Of a DNA stretch of 64,000 nt, positions 29,238-37,577 are shown piece after piece. The position numbers were made by a program, and so were the translations under genes. Below the pieces are notes generated by a model. The model had not been told where the DNA came from and did not search any database. It saw only the letters and a list, made by a program, of their open reading frames with translations. The stretch is from positions 1-64,000 of the forward strand of contig JAUJNF010000011.1 of NCBI GenBank assembly GCA_030446485.1, in the 5' to 3' direction. Within the stretch, counting starts at the first letter, position 1, and the number at the start of each line of letters is the position of its first letter. The stretch comes from Thermoleophilaceae bacterium. Its GTDB lineage: Bacteria; Actinomycetota; Thermoleophilia; Solirubrobacterales; Thermoleophilaceae.

Positions 29238-29870
29238 TCAAGCGGGCGCCGGCGGGTCGTCGTAGCCGGGCTCGCCCGGCATCAGCACCTGCGCGCCGCC
29301 CTCGCCCACCACCACGCGCGGCTGGACGGCCACGACCTCACGGCCGCGCGCCTGGGCGAGCGTCTCGGCCACCGACGACATCTCGGCCAGGGCCTCGAGG
29401 TGCTTGATCGTCGGGAAGACCAGCAGCAGCTCGCCCCGCTCGCCGGCGTCGAGCGCGTCCTGCGGGCGCAGCCAGCGCACCTCCACGCACTCGGAGCCGT
29501 CGCACACCGCCTCCGCGCCCGCCGGCGCCTCGGTCACGAAGAACCACGTGTCGAAGCGCACCTTCACCTCGCTGGGCGTGATCCAGCGCGAGTAGGGCAC
29601 GAGCGCGTCCTCACCCGCGACGCTCAGGGCCGCTTCCTCCTCGAGCTCGCGCAGCCCGGCGCCGGCGGGGCCGCCGTCATCCTCGTGCACCGACCCGCCC
29701 GGGAACACCCACGCGCCGCCCATGAAGCGTGCGTCGGGGTTGCGCTTCACGAGCAGCACCTCCATGCCGCCGGGGGCGTCGCGCAGCACGATGGTCGAGG
29801 CCGCCTGGCGCGCGGCGGTGGCCTCTCCGGTGTTCAGCTCCTCGCCGGGTGGGGGCCTGTCCACGCGCAC
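29238..29870 (-). CDS. NUDIX hydrolase
   Basis: The 210-residue protein has a Nudix fold: [20 protein letters not shown], then [14 protein letters not shown] and the helix [12 protein letters not shown] with the catalytic Glu cluster. The Nudix box is slightly atypical in spacing, as in NUDT19-like proteins, and the C-terminal extension of about 60 residues is typical of that subgroup. The substrate (acyl-CoA or nucleotide diphosphate) cannot be told. It is divergent from rubredoxin. Confidence 0.82.
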   Translation of the reverse strand: MRVDRPPPGEELNTGEATAARQAASTIVLRDAPGGMEVLLVKRNPDARFMGGAWVFPGGSVHEDDGGPAGAGLRELEEEAALSVAGEDALVPYSRWITPSEVKVRFDTWFFVTEAPAGAEAVCDGSECVEVRWLRPQDALDAGERGELLLVFPTIKHLEALAEMSSVAETLAQARGREVVAVQPRVVVGEGGAQVLMPGEPGYDDPPAPA

Positions 29871-29893
29871 CGGCTGACCTTAACGCGGCCGGT

Positions 29894-30088
29894 ATGGTTC
29901 GTCCCGTGGAAGCCGCCACCCAACAGACCGAGTGGATCTGCGAGTCGTGCGGCTACGTGTACGACCCCGCCGAGGGGGACCCCGACGGTGGCATCCCGGC
30001 CGGCACCGCCTTCGAGGACATCCCGAGCGACTGGTTCTGCCCCGTGTGCGGAGCGCGCAAGAAGGACTTCGTCGTCTACGAGGGGTAG
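29894..30088 (+). CDS. Rubredoxin
   Basis: Rubredoxin is a small iron electron carrier. Both CxxCG knuckles are present ([15 protein letters not shown] and [12 protein letters not shown]), with the conserved aromatic residues in between. The length is 64 residues from ATG 29894, or 60 from GTG 29906; the core is the same. Its partner, for example an alkane hydroxylase or a ferredoxin reductase, is not in this window. Confidence 0.95.
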   Translation: MVRPVEAATQQTEWICESCGYVYDPAEGDPDGGIPAGTAFEDIPSDWFCPVCGARKKDFVVYEG

Positions 30089-30129
30089 ACCGCCGCGCCG
30101 AGCGGCACCGCGCTAGCTGGTCCCCCCGC

Positions 30130-31425
30130 TCAGGCGGCCACCGGCAACGGCGCGGCGGCCACGGCCGCCGCAATGGCGGCGCCGACGATCTCCACCAGCC
30201 GCGTGAGCTTCTCCGCGCTGATCGACAGCGGGGGCATGAGGATGACCACATCGCCGAGCGGCCGCACGATGGCCCCGCGGTCGCGCGCCTCCAGCGTGAC
30301 GCGGTGGCCCATGCGCTCCTCGATCGGGAAGCCCGCGAGCGCGATTCCGCACATGAGGCCGCGCTGGCGCACCTCGGCCACGCCGGGCAGAGCGGCGACG
30401 GGCCCGAGCAGGTCCTCGAGCAGCGCGATCTTCGGCTGCAGGCGCTCGAGCGTCTGCTCCTCCTCGAACACGTCGAGCGAGGCCAACGCCGCCGCGCAGG
30501 CCAGGGGGTTGCCCGTATAGGTGTGCCCGTGAAAGAAGGCGCGGAACTCCTCGAAGCGGCCGAGGAAGCCCTCGTAGATCCGCTCGCTGGTGAGCGTCGC
30601 GGCCAGCGGGAGGTACCCGCCGGTGATGCCCTTGGCGAGGCACAGGAAGTCCGGCGACACGCCCTCGTGCTCGCAGGCGAACATGCGCCCGGTGCGTCCG
30701 AAGCCGACGGCCACCTCGTCGCAGATCAGGAGCACGCCGTGCCGATCGCACAGATCGCGGACGTCGCGCAGGTAGCCCGGCGGGTGGAGGAGGATCCCGG
30801 CGGCGCCCTGCACGATCGGCTCGACCACCACCGCGGCCACCTCGTGGCCATGGCTGTCGAGGATCCGCTCGAGGTCGGCGGCGTCCCCCGGCTCGGCCGT
30901 GAGCGTGTCGAAGAGCAGCGGCCGGTAGATCGAGTGGAACAGGTCGATGCCGCCCACCGACACCGATCCGACGGTGTCGCCGTGGTAGGCGCCGCGCAGT
31001 GACACGAAGCGCGTGCGCCGGGCCGCCTCCCCGCCCTGCTGCTGCCAGAACTGAAAGGCCATCTTGAGCGCGACCTCGACCGCCGTCGAGCCGCTGTCCG
31101 AGTAGAAGACGCGCGCGAGCCCGGGCGGCGCGAGCCCCACCAGGCGGCGGGCTAGCTCCACGGCCGGAGGATGAGAGAGACCGAGCATGGTGGTGTGGGC
31201 CACACGCCCAAGCTGCTCGCGCACCGCCCGGTCGATGCTCGGGTGGCGGTGCCCGTGCACGGTGCACCACAGCGACGAGACGCCGTCGATGTAGTGCCGC
31301 CCCTCGGTGTCGAACAGGTCGGCGCCCTCGGCGTGCTCGATGAACAATGGCGCCTCCTCCTCCCAGCCGCGCTGCTGCGTGAACGGGTGCCACAAGTAGC
31401 GGTGATCCTGCTGCGCAAGGTCCAC
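30130..31425 (-). CDS. bioA: Adenosylmethionine-8-amino-7-oxononanoate aminotransferase BioA
   Basis: BioA makes 7,8-diaminopelargonate from KAPA, using SAM as amino donor, in biotin synthesis. The DAPA-aminotransferase features are HPFTQ near the start, DGVSSLWCTVHGHRHP, VFYSDSGSTAVEVALKMA, SLRGAYHGDTVGSVS, LICDEVAVGFGRTG and the PLP Lys in CLAKGITGGYLPLA. GTG 31425 is chosen: it precedes the conserved DLAQQDHRYLWHPF and does not overlap the divergent gene. TAGCGT lies seven bases upstream. It is separated from bioD by two genes on the other strand. Confidence 0.94.
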   Translation of the reverse strand: MDLAQQDHRYLWHPFTQQRGWEEEAPLFIEHAEGADLFDTEGRHYIDGVSSLWCTVHGHRHPSIDRAVREQLGRVAHTTMLGLSHPPAVELARRLVGLAPPGLARVFYSDSGSTAVEVALKMAFQFWQQQGGEAARRTRFVSLRGAYHGDTVGSVSVGGIDLFHSIYRPLLFDTLTAEPGDAADLERILDSHGHEVAAVVVEPIVQGAAGILLHPPGYLRDVRDLCDRHGVLLICDEVAVGFGRTGRMFACEHEGVSPDFLCLAKGITGGYLPLAATLTSERIYEGFLGRFEEFRAFFHGHTYTGNPLACAAALASLDVFEEEQTLERLQPKIALLEDLLGPVAALPGVAEVRQRGLMCGIALAGFPIEERMGHRVTLEARDRGAIVRPLGDVVILMPPLSISAEKLTRLVEIVGAAIAAAVAAAPLPVAA

Positions 31426-31432
31426 GAAAGGG

Positions 31433-31438
31433 ACGCTA
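31433..31438 (-). promoter_or_regulatory. Possible -10 hexamer of bioA
   Basis: TAGCGT on the minus strand ends seven bases before the GTG start of bioA. It lies in the 16-base divergent gap with the spermidine-synthase-like gene. Confidence 0.45.
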
Positions 31439-31441
31439 ACT

Positions 31442-32895
31442 ATGGTGAGAGACGGAATGCCGCCCCTTCCCCTGCTCGTGTTCGTGGTTGGCACGGGCTC
31501 GCTGGGTGCCGAGATCGCCGCCGTGCGGCTGCTGGCCCCCTACTTCGGCGCCTCCACGGTGGTCTGGGCCAACACGATCGGCATCGTGCTGGTGGCGCTG
31601 ACCGTCGGCTACTGGCTTGGCGGGCGCTTCGCCGACCGGCATCCGCACAGGCGCGGGCTCTGCCTGCTGACCCTGCTGGCCGCGTCGCTGCTCGCGCTCG
31701 TGCCCTTCGCCGCCGACCCGCTGCTCGACCTGGCGGTGAACGCGCTCGACGAGATCTCGGCCGGGGCGTTCCTCGGCTCGCTCGTGGGGGTGCTGGCGCT
31801 GGTGGCCGTCCCGGTGCTGCTGCTCGGTGCGGTGACGCCATGGGCGCTGCGCCTGGCCGTCGAGCGCGTCGAGCAGGCCGGCACGGTGGCGGGGCGGCTC
31901 TACGCGCTGTCCACCGCGGGAAGCCTGGCGGGCACGCTGCTCTCGGCGCTCGTGCTCATCCCGCTGGTGGGCACGCGGCGCACCTTCCTCGTGTTCGCCT
32001 TCGCGATCGCGGCGGTGGCCGTGCTCGGGCTGCGCCCGGCACGGCGCTTCGCCCTGGCGCCCGCGGCCATGCTCGTGCTGATCGCCCTGCCGGTGGGCAC
32101 GCTCAAGGCAAGCGACGGCGGGCGCGTGATCCACGAGAGCGAGACCGAGTACCAGTACGCTCAGGTGGTTGAGCGCTCGGACGGCAGCCGCGCGCTCGAG
32201 CTGAACGAGGGGCAGGCCCAGCACTCGATCTACAACCCCGACAGCGTGCTCACCGGCGACGTGTGGGACGGCCACCTGGTGCTGCCCTTCACCGTCCGGG
32301 ACACCCCGCCGCGGCGCGTGGCCATCCTCGGCAACGCGGCGGGCACCACCTCGCGCGCCTACGAGGAGTTCTTCCCGGACACGCGCGTGGACGGCGTGGA
32401 GAGAACCTGCACCTTTACCACGAGGATGCGCGGCCGTTCCTGCGGCGGGTCGACGCCGAGTACGACGTGATCTCCGTGGACGCCTACCGACAGCCCTACA
32501 TCCCCTTCTACCTGACGACGAAGGAGTTCTTCGAGACCGTGCGCGACCGCCTGGCGCCCGGCGGAGTGCTGATCGTGAACGCCGGGCACCCGGAGGGCCA
32601 GGACGACCTCGAGAAGGTGCTCACGGCGACGATCGCCGAGGTCTTCCCCAACCTGGCGCGGGATCCGATCGAGGCCACCAACACCCTGATCGTGGCCAGC
32701 GAGGCGCCGGTGAGCCGCGACCGCCTGAACGGCGCGGCCGCCACGCTTCCCGCCGAGCTGCGGCCGACCGCCACCGCGGCCGCCCGACGCCTTGCACCTC
32801 CGCTCGAGGGCGGCGAGGTGTACACCGACGACCGCGCGCCGGTCGAGTGGCTGATCGACAAGTCGATCGTGGAGTACGCCTCGGGCGACGAGTAG
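31442..32895 (+). CDS. Membrane-anchored spermidine-synthase-like protein, interrupted near 32403
   Basis: The first 215 residues hold about six membrane segments (PLLVFVVGTGSLGAEIAAVR, TIGIVLVALTVGYWLGG and so on). A spermidine-synthase-type Rossmann domain follows (PPRRVAILGNAAGTTSRAYE). At about 32403, after VDGVE, the sequence jumps frame to NLHLYHEDARPFLRRVDAEY and then runs to the stop at 32895. Compared with the family, roughly 18 residues after the acidic ligand-binding residue are absent as well as the frame, so this is a larger lesion than the other indels. It is either a real deletion (pseudogene) or an assembly collapse. Fused forms of this type occur widely; their reaction is uncertain. 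Confidence 0.75.
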
Positions 32896-32938
32896 GCGCC
32901 TTGGACGACGCGCGGCCTGCTCACAGCGGACTGGAACC

Positions 32939-33300
32939 ATGAGTGAGACCTACGTTCACGGCTATCAGCCGCGAGAGAACGAGCGCCTGCAGGATCAGGC
33001 CGGAACGCTGATCGACCTCCTGCACTCCGACACCGGATACCCGCGCGGGAGCTCGGTGCTGGAGGCCGGGTGCGGCGTCGGCGCGCAGACGCTCACCCTG
33101 GCCCGGCGAAGCCCGGATGCTCGATTCACGTCGGTTGACGTATCCGCAGACTCGATCGCCGAAGCCAAGCGGAGGGCCGACCGGACCGGACTCACCAACG
33201 TGGTGTTCCGGCAGGGGGACATCTTCGATCTGCCCTTCACCACCGAGTCCTTCGACCACGTGTTCGTCTCGTGGATCACACCCCCACGGCTCCATCGCCC
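32939..33300 (+). pseudogene. 5' fragment of a class I SAM-dependent methyltransferase
   Basis: ATG 32939 begins a recognisable methyltransferase: ETYVHGYQPRENERLQDQAG, motif I SVLEAGCGVGAQTLTLARRS, strand 2 FTSVDVSADSIAEAKRRAD, and VVFRQGDIFDLPFTTESFDH. After about 115 residues the homology ends abruptly near 33285. The frame then only reads the complement of bioD. A full protein of this family has about 270 residues, so the 3' half is missing. The break looks like a genuine rearrangement joint, because bioD is intact to its own stop at 33308. Confidence 0.8.
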
Positions 33301-33307
33301 GGCCCTA

Positions 33308-33982
33308 CTAGCCGAGCCAGTCGGCCAGCGGCAGGCCGTTACCCGCAACGGCGAGGCTCGCTGGGTCGCACGGAGGCAGCCCGGCCACCGGACAAGCGCC
33401 CAGGCGCTCGACGGTGCGGCGGTTCGAGACCTCGGCGGGCGACGGGCGCTCCGGCCAGGGGGTCATCACCACGCCGGCCGGCCGCAGCCCCGCCGCTCGC
33501 GCGGCCTCCAGGGTGAGCAGCGTGTGGGAGATCGTGCCGAGACCCGGTCGGGCGACGATCACGAGCGGGAATCCAAGCGCTGCGGCGAGGTCGCGCACGA
33601 GATGGCTGTCGGTGAGGGGCACCATCAGCCCGCCCACCCCCTCGCATACGAGGACGTCGGCTTCCGCCGCCGCCGCGGCGGCCAGCGCCTCGAGCCGCGC
33701 GAAGTCGATCGACGTGCCGGCCAGCTCGGCGGCGTAGTGCGGTGATACGGAGGGCCCGAAGCGGTAGGGCGCGACGTCCCCGGGGGCCTGTCCTGCGCTC
33801 GCGACCGAGGCCAGCAGCTCGTGATCGTGCGGCCAGTGCCCCGCCGGCGCGTCGAGCCCCGTGATCGCGGGCTTGAACGCCGCCACCCGCTGCGAGCGGC
33901 TTGCGAGCGCGGCGCAGATCGCGGCAGCCACCACCGTCTTGCCGACTCCGGTGTCGGTGCCGGTGACGAAGAGACCGCGCAC
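33308..33982 (-). CDS. bioD: Dethiobiotin synthetase BioD
   Basis: BioD closes the ureido ring of dethiobiotin using CO2 and ATP. The N-terminal P-loop LFVTGTDTGVGKTVVAAAI is typical, with VCEGVGGLMVPLTDSHLVRD in the middle and PLVIVARPGLGTISHTLLTL further on. The length of 224 residues is normal. It is the last gene of the bioB-bioF-bioD run, starting 22 bases after bioF. Its 3' end abuts the truncated methyltransferase. Confidence 0.95.
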   Translation of the reverse strand: MRGLFVTGTDTGVGKTVVAAAICAALASRSQRVAAFKPAITGLDAPAGHWPHDHELLASVASAGQAPGDVAPYRFGPSVSPHYAAELAGTSIDFARLEALAAAAAAEADVLVCEGVGGLMVPLTDSHLVRDLAAALGFPLVIVARPGLGTISHTLLTLEAARAAGLRPAGVVMTPWPERPSPAEVSNRRTVERLGACPVAGLPPCDPASLAVAGNGLPLADWLG

Positions 33983-34004
33983 GGCGCCGCGCGCGGTCAG
34001 CCGT

Positions 34005-35219
34005 TCAGGCGGCTTCGGCCAGGTCGTCGTAGAACCGCGCCGGGCGGGCGGGAGCGCGGGCCGCGATCGCCGGCCGGGCTGCGCTGGCCAGCGTGCGTGC
34101 GGCGGCGCGGAGCTCTGCCTTGGTGTGCGAGGCCATCACAGCGAGCCGCAACCTCGACGTGCCCTCGGCCACCGTGGGCGGCCTGATGGCCTGGGCGAAG
34201 ACCCCGGCGCCCAGTGCCTCGTCGCAGGCGGCCACCGCGGCCCGCGCGTCGCCGATCACGAGCGGCACGATCTGCGTCTCGGACCCACGCGTGTCGACCC
34301 CTTCGAGTGCCAGTGCCTCGCGCAGAACGCGCCCGTTGCGCTGCAGCTTGTCGACCCGGTCGGGCTGCTCACGCAGGAGGGCCAGAGCGGCCATCGCGCC
34401 CGCCGCGGCCGGAGGCGGGAGGCCCGTCGAGAAGATGAGCGTTCGCGCTGTGTTGATCAGGTAGCGGGCCATCTGCGCGTCGCAGCAGGCGAAGGCGCCG
34501 TAGGAGCCGAGGGCCTTGCCGAGCGTGCCGACCACGACGTCCACCTCGCCCTCCAGCCCCGCCGCCGCCACGGTGCCGCGCCCGCCGGGTCCTATGGCGC
34601 CCGTGGCGTGCGCCTCGTCGACCATCACGCGCGCGTCGTAGCGACCCGCCAGCTCGACGATCCTGTCGAGCGGCGCAACGTCACCATCCATCGAGAACAC
34701 GCCGTCGGTGACGATGAGGCTGCCGCGCCCCTCCGCCTCGCGCAGGCCCCACTCGAGGTGCTCCATGTCGCGATGGTCGTACACGAAGGTTCGGGCGCGG
34801 GACAGGCGGCAGCCGTCCACGATGCTCGCGTGGTTGAGCTCGTCGGAGAAGACGACGTCCCCCTCCTGCGCCAGCGCCGCCACTATCCCCGCGTTGGCGA
34901 GGTACCCCGATCCGAAGAGCAGGCAGGCCTCGGCCCGCTTGAAGTCGGCCAGCGCCTCCTCGAGGCGCCGGTGCACGGTCATGTTGCCCGACACGAGGCG
35001 GGAGGCACCGGCGCCGCAACCCCAGCGCATCGCCGCGTCGGCGGCGGCCTCGCGCACGCGCGGGTGGTCGGCAAGCCCCAGGTAGTTGTTCGAGCAGAGC
35101 AGCAGGACCGGGCGTCCGTCGAGCAGCACCGTCGGCCCCTGCGGCCCGGACACGAGCCGCATGCGGCGGTACAGACCGCGGTCGCGAAGGTCCTCGAGCC
35201 GCTCCTGGAGGTCGCTCAT
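34005..35219 (-). CDS. bioF: 8-amino-7-oxononanoate synthase BioF
   Basis: BioF condenses pimeloyl-CoA or pimeloyl-ACP with alanine, using PLP. Family blocks are LLLCSNNYLGLADHP, GCGAGASRLVSGNMTVHRRL, SDELNHASIVDGCRLSRA, MVDEAHATGAIGPGGRG and the PLP Lys in VVGTLGKALGSYGAF. ATG 35219 is chosen: a longer frame to 36281 exists but runs inside bioB in another frame and is a shadow. The start overlaps the bioB stop by four bases, indicating coupling. Length 404. Confidence 0.95.
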   Translation of the reverse strand: MSDLQERLEDLRDRGLYRRMRLVSGPQGPTVLLDGRPVLLLCSNNYLGLADHPRVREAAADAAMRWGCGAGASRLVSGNMTVHRRLEEALADFKRAEACLLFGSGYLANAGIVAALAQEGDVVFSDELNHASIVDGCRLSRARTFVYDHRDMEHLEWGLREAEGRGSLIVTDGVFSMDGDVAPLDRIVELAGRYDARVMVDEAHATGAIGPGGRGTVAAAGLEGEVDVVVGTLGKALGSYGAFACCDAQMARYLINTARTLIFSTGLPPPAAAGAMAALALLREQPDRVDKLQRNGRVLREALALEGVDTRGSETQIVPLVIGDARAAVAACDEALGAGVFAQAIRPPTVAEGTSRLRLAVMASHTKAELRAAARTLASAARPAIAARAPARPARFYDDLAEAA

Positions 35220-36409
35220 CTCCGGCCGCCTCCCGCAGCGCCTGCGGGCTCCGGGGAGACCTGGACCACCTGCGGCACGCCCGCGTTGGACGCGCCGTCG
35301 GGCCGGGCCGGCACCGCCGACTTCTTGCGGTGCCGCAGCTGGCGCGAGGGGTCCCAGAGGGGCGCCTCGTCGCGGCGGTCGATCAGCCGGTCGAGTGGCG
35401 TCTCCGGCGTCGAGCCCTCGAGCCACCCCGAGCGGTTGTCGGGTCGCGGCCGGGCGCCGTTGTCGGCCTGCCGGGCGGTGTTCAGGCCGAGCTCCTCGAA
35501 CATGCGCCGGTCGTCCTCGGGCTCCGACCCCAGCGTGGTGAGGAAGTTGCCCATCATCACGCCGTTGATGCCGGCCCTGACCGCGAGAGCGTGGAGCTCG
35601 CCGAGGTTCTCGACGCGCCCTCCGCACAGGCGAAACAGCGCCGACGGCAGGATCAGCCTGAAGATGGCGATCCACTTGACCGCCTCCCAGGGGTCCATGA
35701 ACTCCCGGTCGCCGAACTTGGTGCCCGGCCGCGGGTTGAGCATGTTGATCGGGACGCTCGTCGGGTCGATCTCCGCCAGCTGGAAGGCCATCTCCACCCG
35801 CTGTTCCCGTGACTCGCCCAGGTTGAGGATGCCGCCGACGCACGTCTCGAGCCCGGCCTCCTTGACCGCCGCGATGGTGCGCAGGCGCCCCTCGTAGCGC
35901 ACGGTGGTGGCCACCTCGTCGTAGTAGCTCTCGGCCGTCTCCACGTTGTGGTGGACGCGCTGGATGCCCGCTTCGCGGAGCTGCCTGGCCCGTTCGGCCG
36001 ACATGTGGCCGACCGAGGCGCAGCGCTTGAGCGATGTGCCGTCGGCCACGAGGCGCGCGCCCTCGAGGATGTTCGCGAAGTCGCGCTTCGACAGTCCCTG
36101 GCCCTGGGTGACCATGCAGAAGCGGTGGGCGCCGGCGGCCTCCGCGGCGCGCGCGTGCTCGAGGATCTGCTCGGGGGTCATCATCGCGTGCATCGGCGTG
36201 TCCGCCTCGGCGTAGCGCGACTGCGCGCAGAAGCCGCAGTCCTCGGCGCAGCCGCCCGACTTGGCGTTCACGAGCGAGCACATGTCGGTCGAGTCCTCGA
36301 AGCGCTCGACCCGCGCCCGCCAGGCCCGCTCGATCAGGGCCTCGATCTCGGCGCGGTCCTCGATCTCGCCTAGCGCGAGGGCTTCCTCATAGGTGATGAG
36401 CGACGGCAC
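35216..36409 (-). CDS. bioB: Biotin synthase BioB with a C-terminal extension
   Basis: BioB is the radical-SAM enzyme that inserts sulfur into dethiobiotin. The CxxxCxxC cluster motif is in GGCAEDCGFCAQSRY. The conserved HRFCMVTQGQG, VHHNVETAESYYDEV, GGILNLGESREQRVEMA, PINMLNPRPGTKF and NFLTTLG segments are intact. The core ends near residue 325; about 70 residues of charged, low-complexity sequence follow, beyond the usual length. It is preceded by the enoyl-CoA hydratase gene 61 bases upstream on the same strand. Confidence 0.96.
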   Translation of the reverse strand: MPSLITYEEALALGEIEDRAEIEALIERAWRARVERFEDSTDMCSLVNAKSGGCAEDCGFCAQSRYAEADTPMHAMMTPEQILEHARAAEAAGAHRFCMVTQGQGLSKRDFANILEGARLVADGTSLKRCASVGHMSAERARQLREAGIQRVHHNVETAESYYDEVATTVRYEGRLRTIAAVKEAGLETCVGGILNLGESREQRVEMAFQLAEIDPTSVPINMLNPRPGTKFGDREFMDPWEAVKWIAIFRLILPSALFRLCGGRVENLGELHALAVRAGINGVMMGNFLTTLGSEPEDDRRMFEELGLNTARQADNGARPRPDNRSGWLEGSTPETPLDRLIDRRDEAPLWDPSRQLRHRKKSAVPARPDGASNAGVPQVVQVSPEPAGAAGGGRR

Positions 36410-36470
36410 CCCGGTGACTCCCCCAGCGGTCGGGTGCGCCGGAAGGTACGGGGAGGGTCGGACGGCTGGG

Positions 36471-37283
36471 CTAGCGGCCTTTCCACTCGGGCGTGCGCTT
36501 CTCCCCGAACGCCGCTATGCCCTCGCGGAAGTCCTCGGTGCGGAAGCAGGCCTCTCGCAGCTCCACGAGCTGGCGCTCGAGCTCCTCGGGCAGCTCGGCA
36601 GCGGAGGAGCGCAGCTCGCGGATCACCCGCTTGTTGCCGGCGAGCGACAGCGGCGCCCCGGCCGCGATCTCTCGAGCGAGGGCCAGGACCACTCCCTCCA
36701 GACCGCCGAGCTCGACCACGCGGTTCACGAGACCCATCTCGGCGGCCCGGTCGGCGTCGACGTTGCGGGCGGTGAAGAAGAGCTCGTTGGTGTGGGCCAC
36801 GCCGCACGTGTCGATGAAGCGCCGTAGACCCGTGTGCGAGTACACGAGCCCGATCTTCGCGGGCGGCATGCCGAGCTTCGCTGTGCGCGCGGCCACCCTG
36901 ATGTCGCAGGTGATCGCTAGCTCGAGGCCACCGCCGATGGCGTGCCCGTTGATCTGGGCGATCACCGGGTAGGGGTAGCGGTCGAGCGCCTCGATCGCGG
37001 CGTGGAAGGGGTGGGCGACGAGCTTCTCGGCGGCCTCGGCGAAGGCCTCGGGATCGTCGAAGGCCCCGATGTCGTAGCCCGCGGAGAACACCGGGCCGTC
37101 GCCGGTGAGGATCAGGCAGCGGGCGTCGAGCTCGGACACCGCCTGTGCGAGGGCGTCGAGGATCTCGTGGTCGAGCGCGCCGCGCTTGGCCGGGTTGGCG
37201 ATCCGCAGCCGCGCGACGTGCTCGGCCGGCTCGTCGAGCAGGAGCTTCCCAGAGGCGAGCTCGCGCGCGGGGGCGCTACTCAA
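36471..37283 (-). CDS. Enoyl-CoA hydratase/isomerase family protein
   Basis: A crotonase-fold protein of 270 residues. The oxyanion-hole regions are FSAGYDIGAF and INGHAIGGGLELAITCDIR, followed by GMPPAKIGLVYSHTGLRRFI. Only part of the canonical catalytic Glu pair can be placed with confidence, so hydratase, isomerase or decarboxylase activity is possible. The gene overlaps the end of the biotinyl-domain gene by eight bases and precedes bioB on the same strand. Confidence 0.85.
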   Translation of the reverse strand: MSSAPARELASGKLLLDEPAEHVARLRIANPAKRGALDHEILDALAQAVSELDARCLILTGDGPVFSAGYDIGAFDDPEAFAEAAEKLVAHPFHAAIEALDRYPYPVIAQINGHAIGGGLELAITCDIRVAARTAKLGMPPAKIGLVYSHTGLRRFIDTCGVAHTNELFFTARNVDADRAAEMGLVNRVVELGGLEGVVLALAREIAAGAPLSLAGNKRVIRELRSSAAELPEELERQLVELREACFRTEDFREGIAAFGEKRTPEWKGR

Positions 37284-37488
37284 GGACGACCAGCGTCTCG
37301 CCCTCCGACACCGACTGTCCCTCCGAGCACTTGATCTCCTTGACGGTGCCCTCGTCCTCGGCCTCGACGGGCATCTCCATCTTCATCGACTCCAGGATCG
37401 CGACCGTGTCGCCCTCGGAGATCTGCTGGCCGACCTCGCACTCGATCTTCCACACGGTGCCGGTGATGTGGGCTTCGACGTTGGGCAA
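37276..37488 (-). CDS. Biotinyl/lipoyl attachment-domain protein (free-standing BCCP-like)
   Basis: The 70-residue protein is one biotinyl domain: PNVEAHITGTVWKIECEVGQ, the biotinylation site ESMKMEMPVEAEDEGTV and the ending SVSEGETLVVLE. TTG 37488 is chosen because AAGGAG lies seven bases upstream and the domain begins at once; a longer frame adds non-homologous residues. It could be the carrier subunit of an acyl-CoA carboxylase, such as the one whose carboxyltransferase is at 56802. It is the first gene of the strand run leading into bioB-bioF-bioD. Confidence 0.9.
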   Translation of the reverse strand: MPNVEAHITGTVWKIECEVGQQISEGDTVAILESMKMEMPVEAEDEGTVKEIKCSEGQSVSEGETLVVLE

Positions 37489-37562
37489 TGGGCTTCTCCT
37501 TGTCGTCGGGGAATCAACGGCGGGGACGATATCCACCGGCGTAGCCGGAGCGACAGCGCGGC

Positions 37563-37568
37563 TAGGCT
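37563..37568 (+). promoter_or_regulatory. Possible -10 hexamer of glpK
   Basis: TAGGCT lies nine bases before GTG 37578. It is in the 89-base divergent region shared with the biotinyl-domain gene, and no Shine-Dalgarno is visible. Confidence 0.4.
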
Positions 37569-37577
37569 GCCCGCCTC

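Noticed and set aside
34005-36281. 758-residue fusion upstream of BioF
   Set aside because: The extra N-terminal half is an alternative frame of bioB. BioF starts at 35219 and overlaps the bioB stop by four bases.
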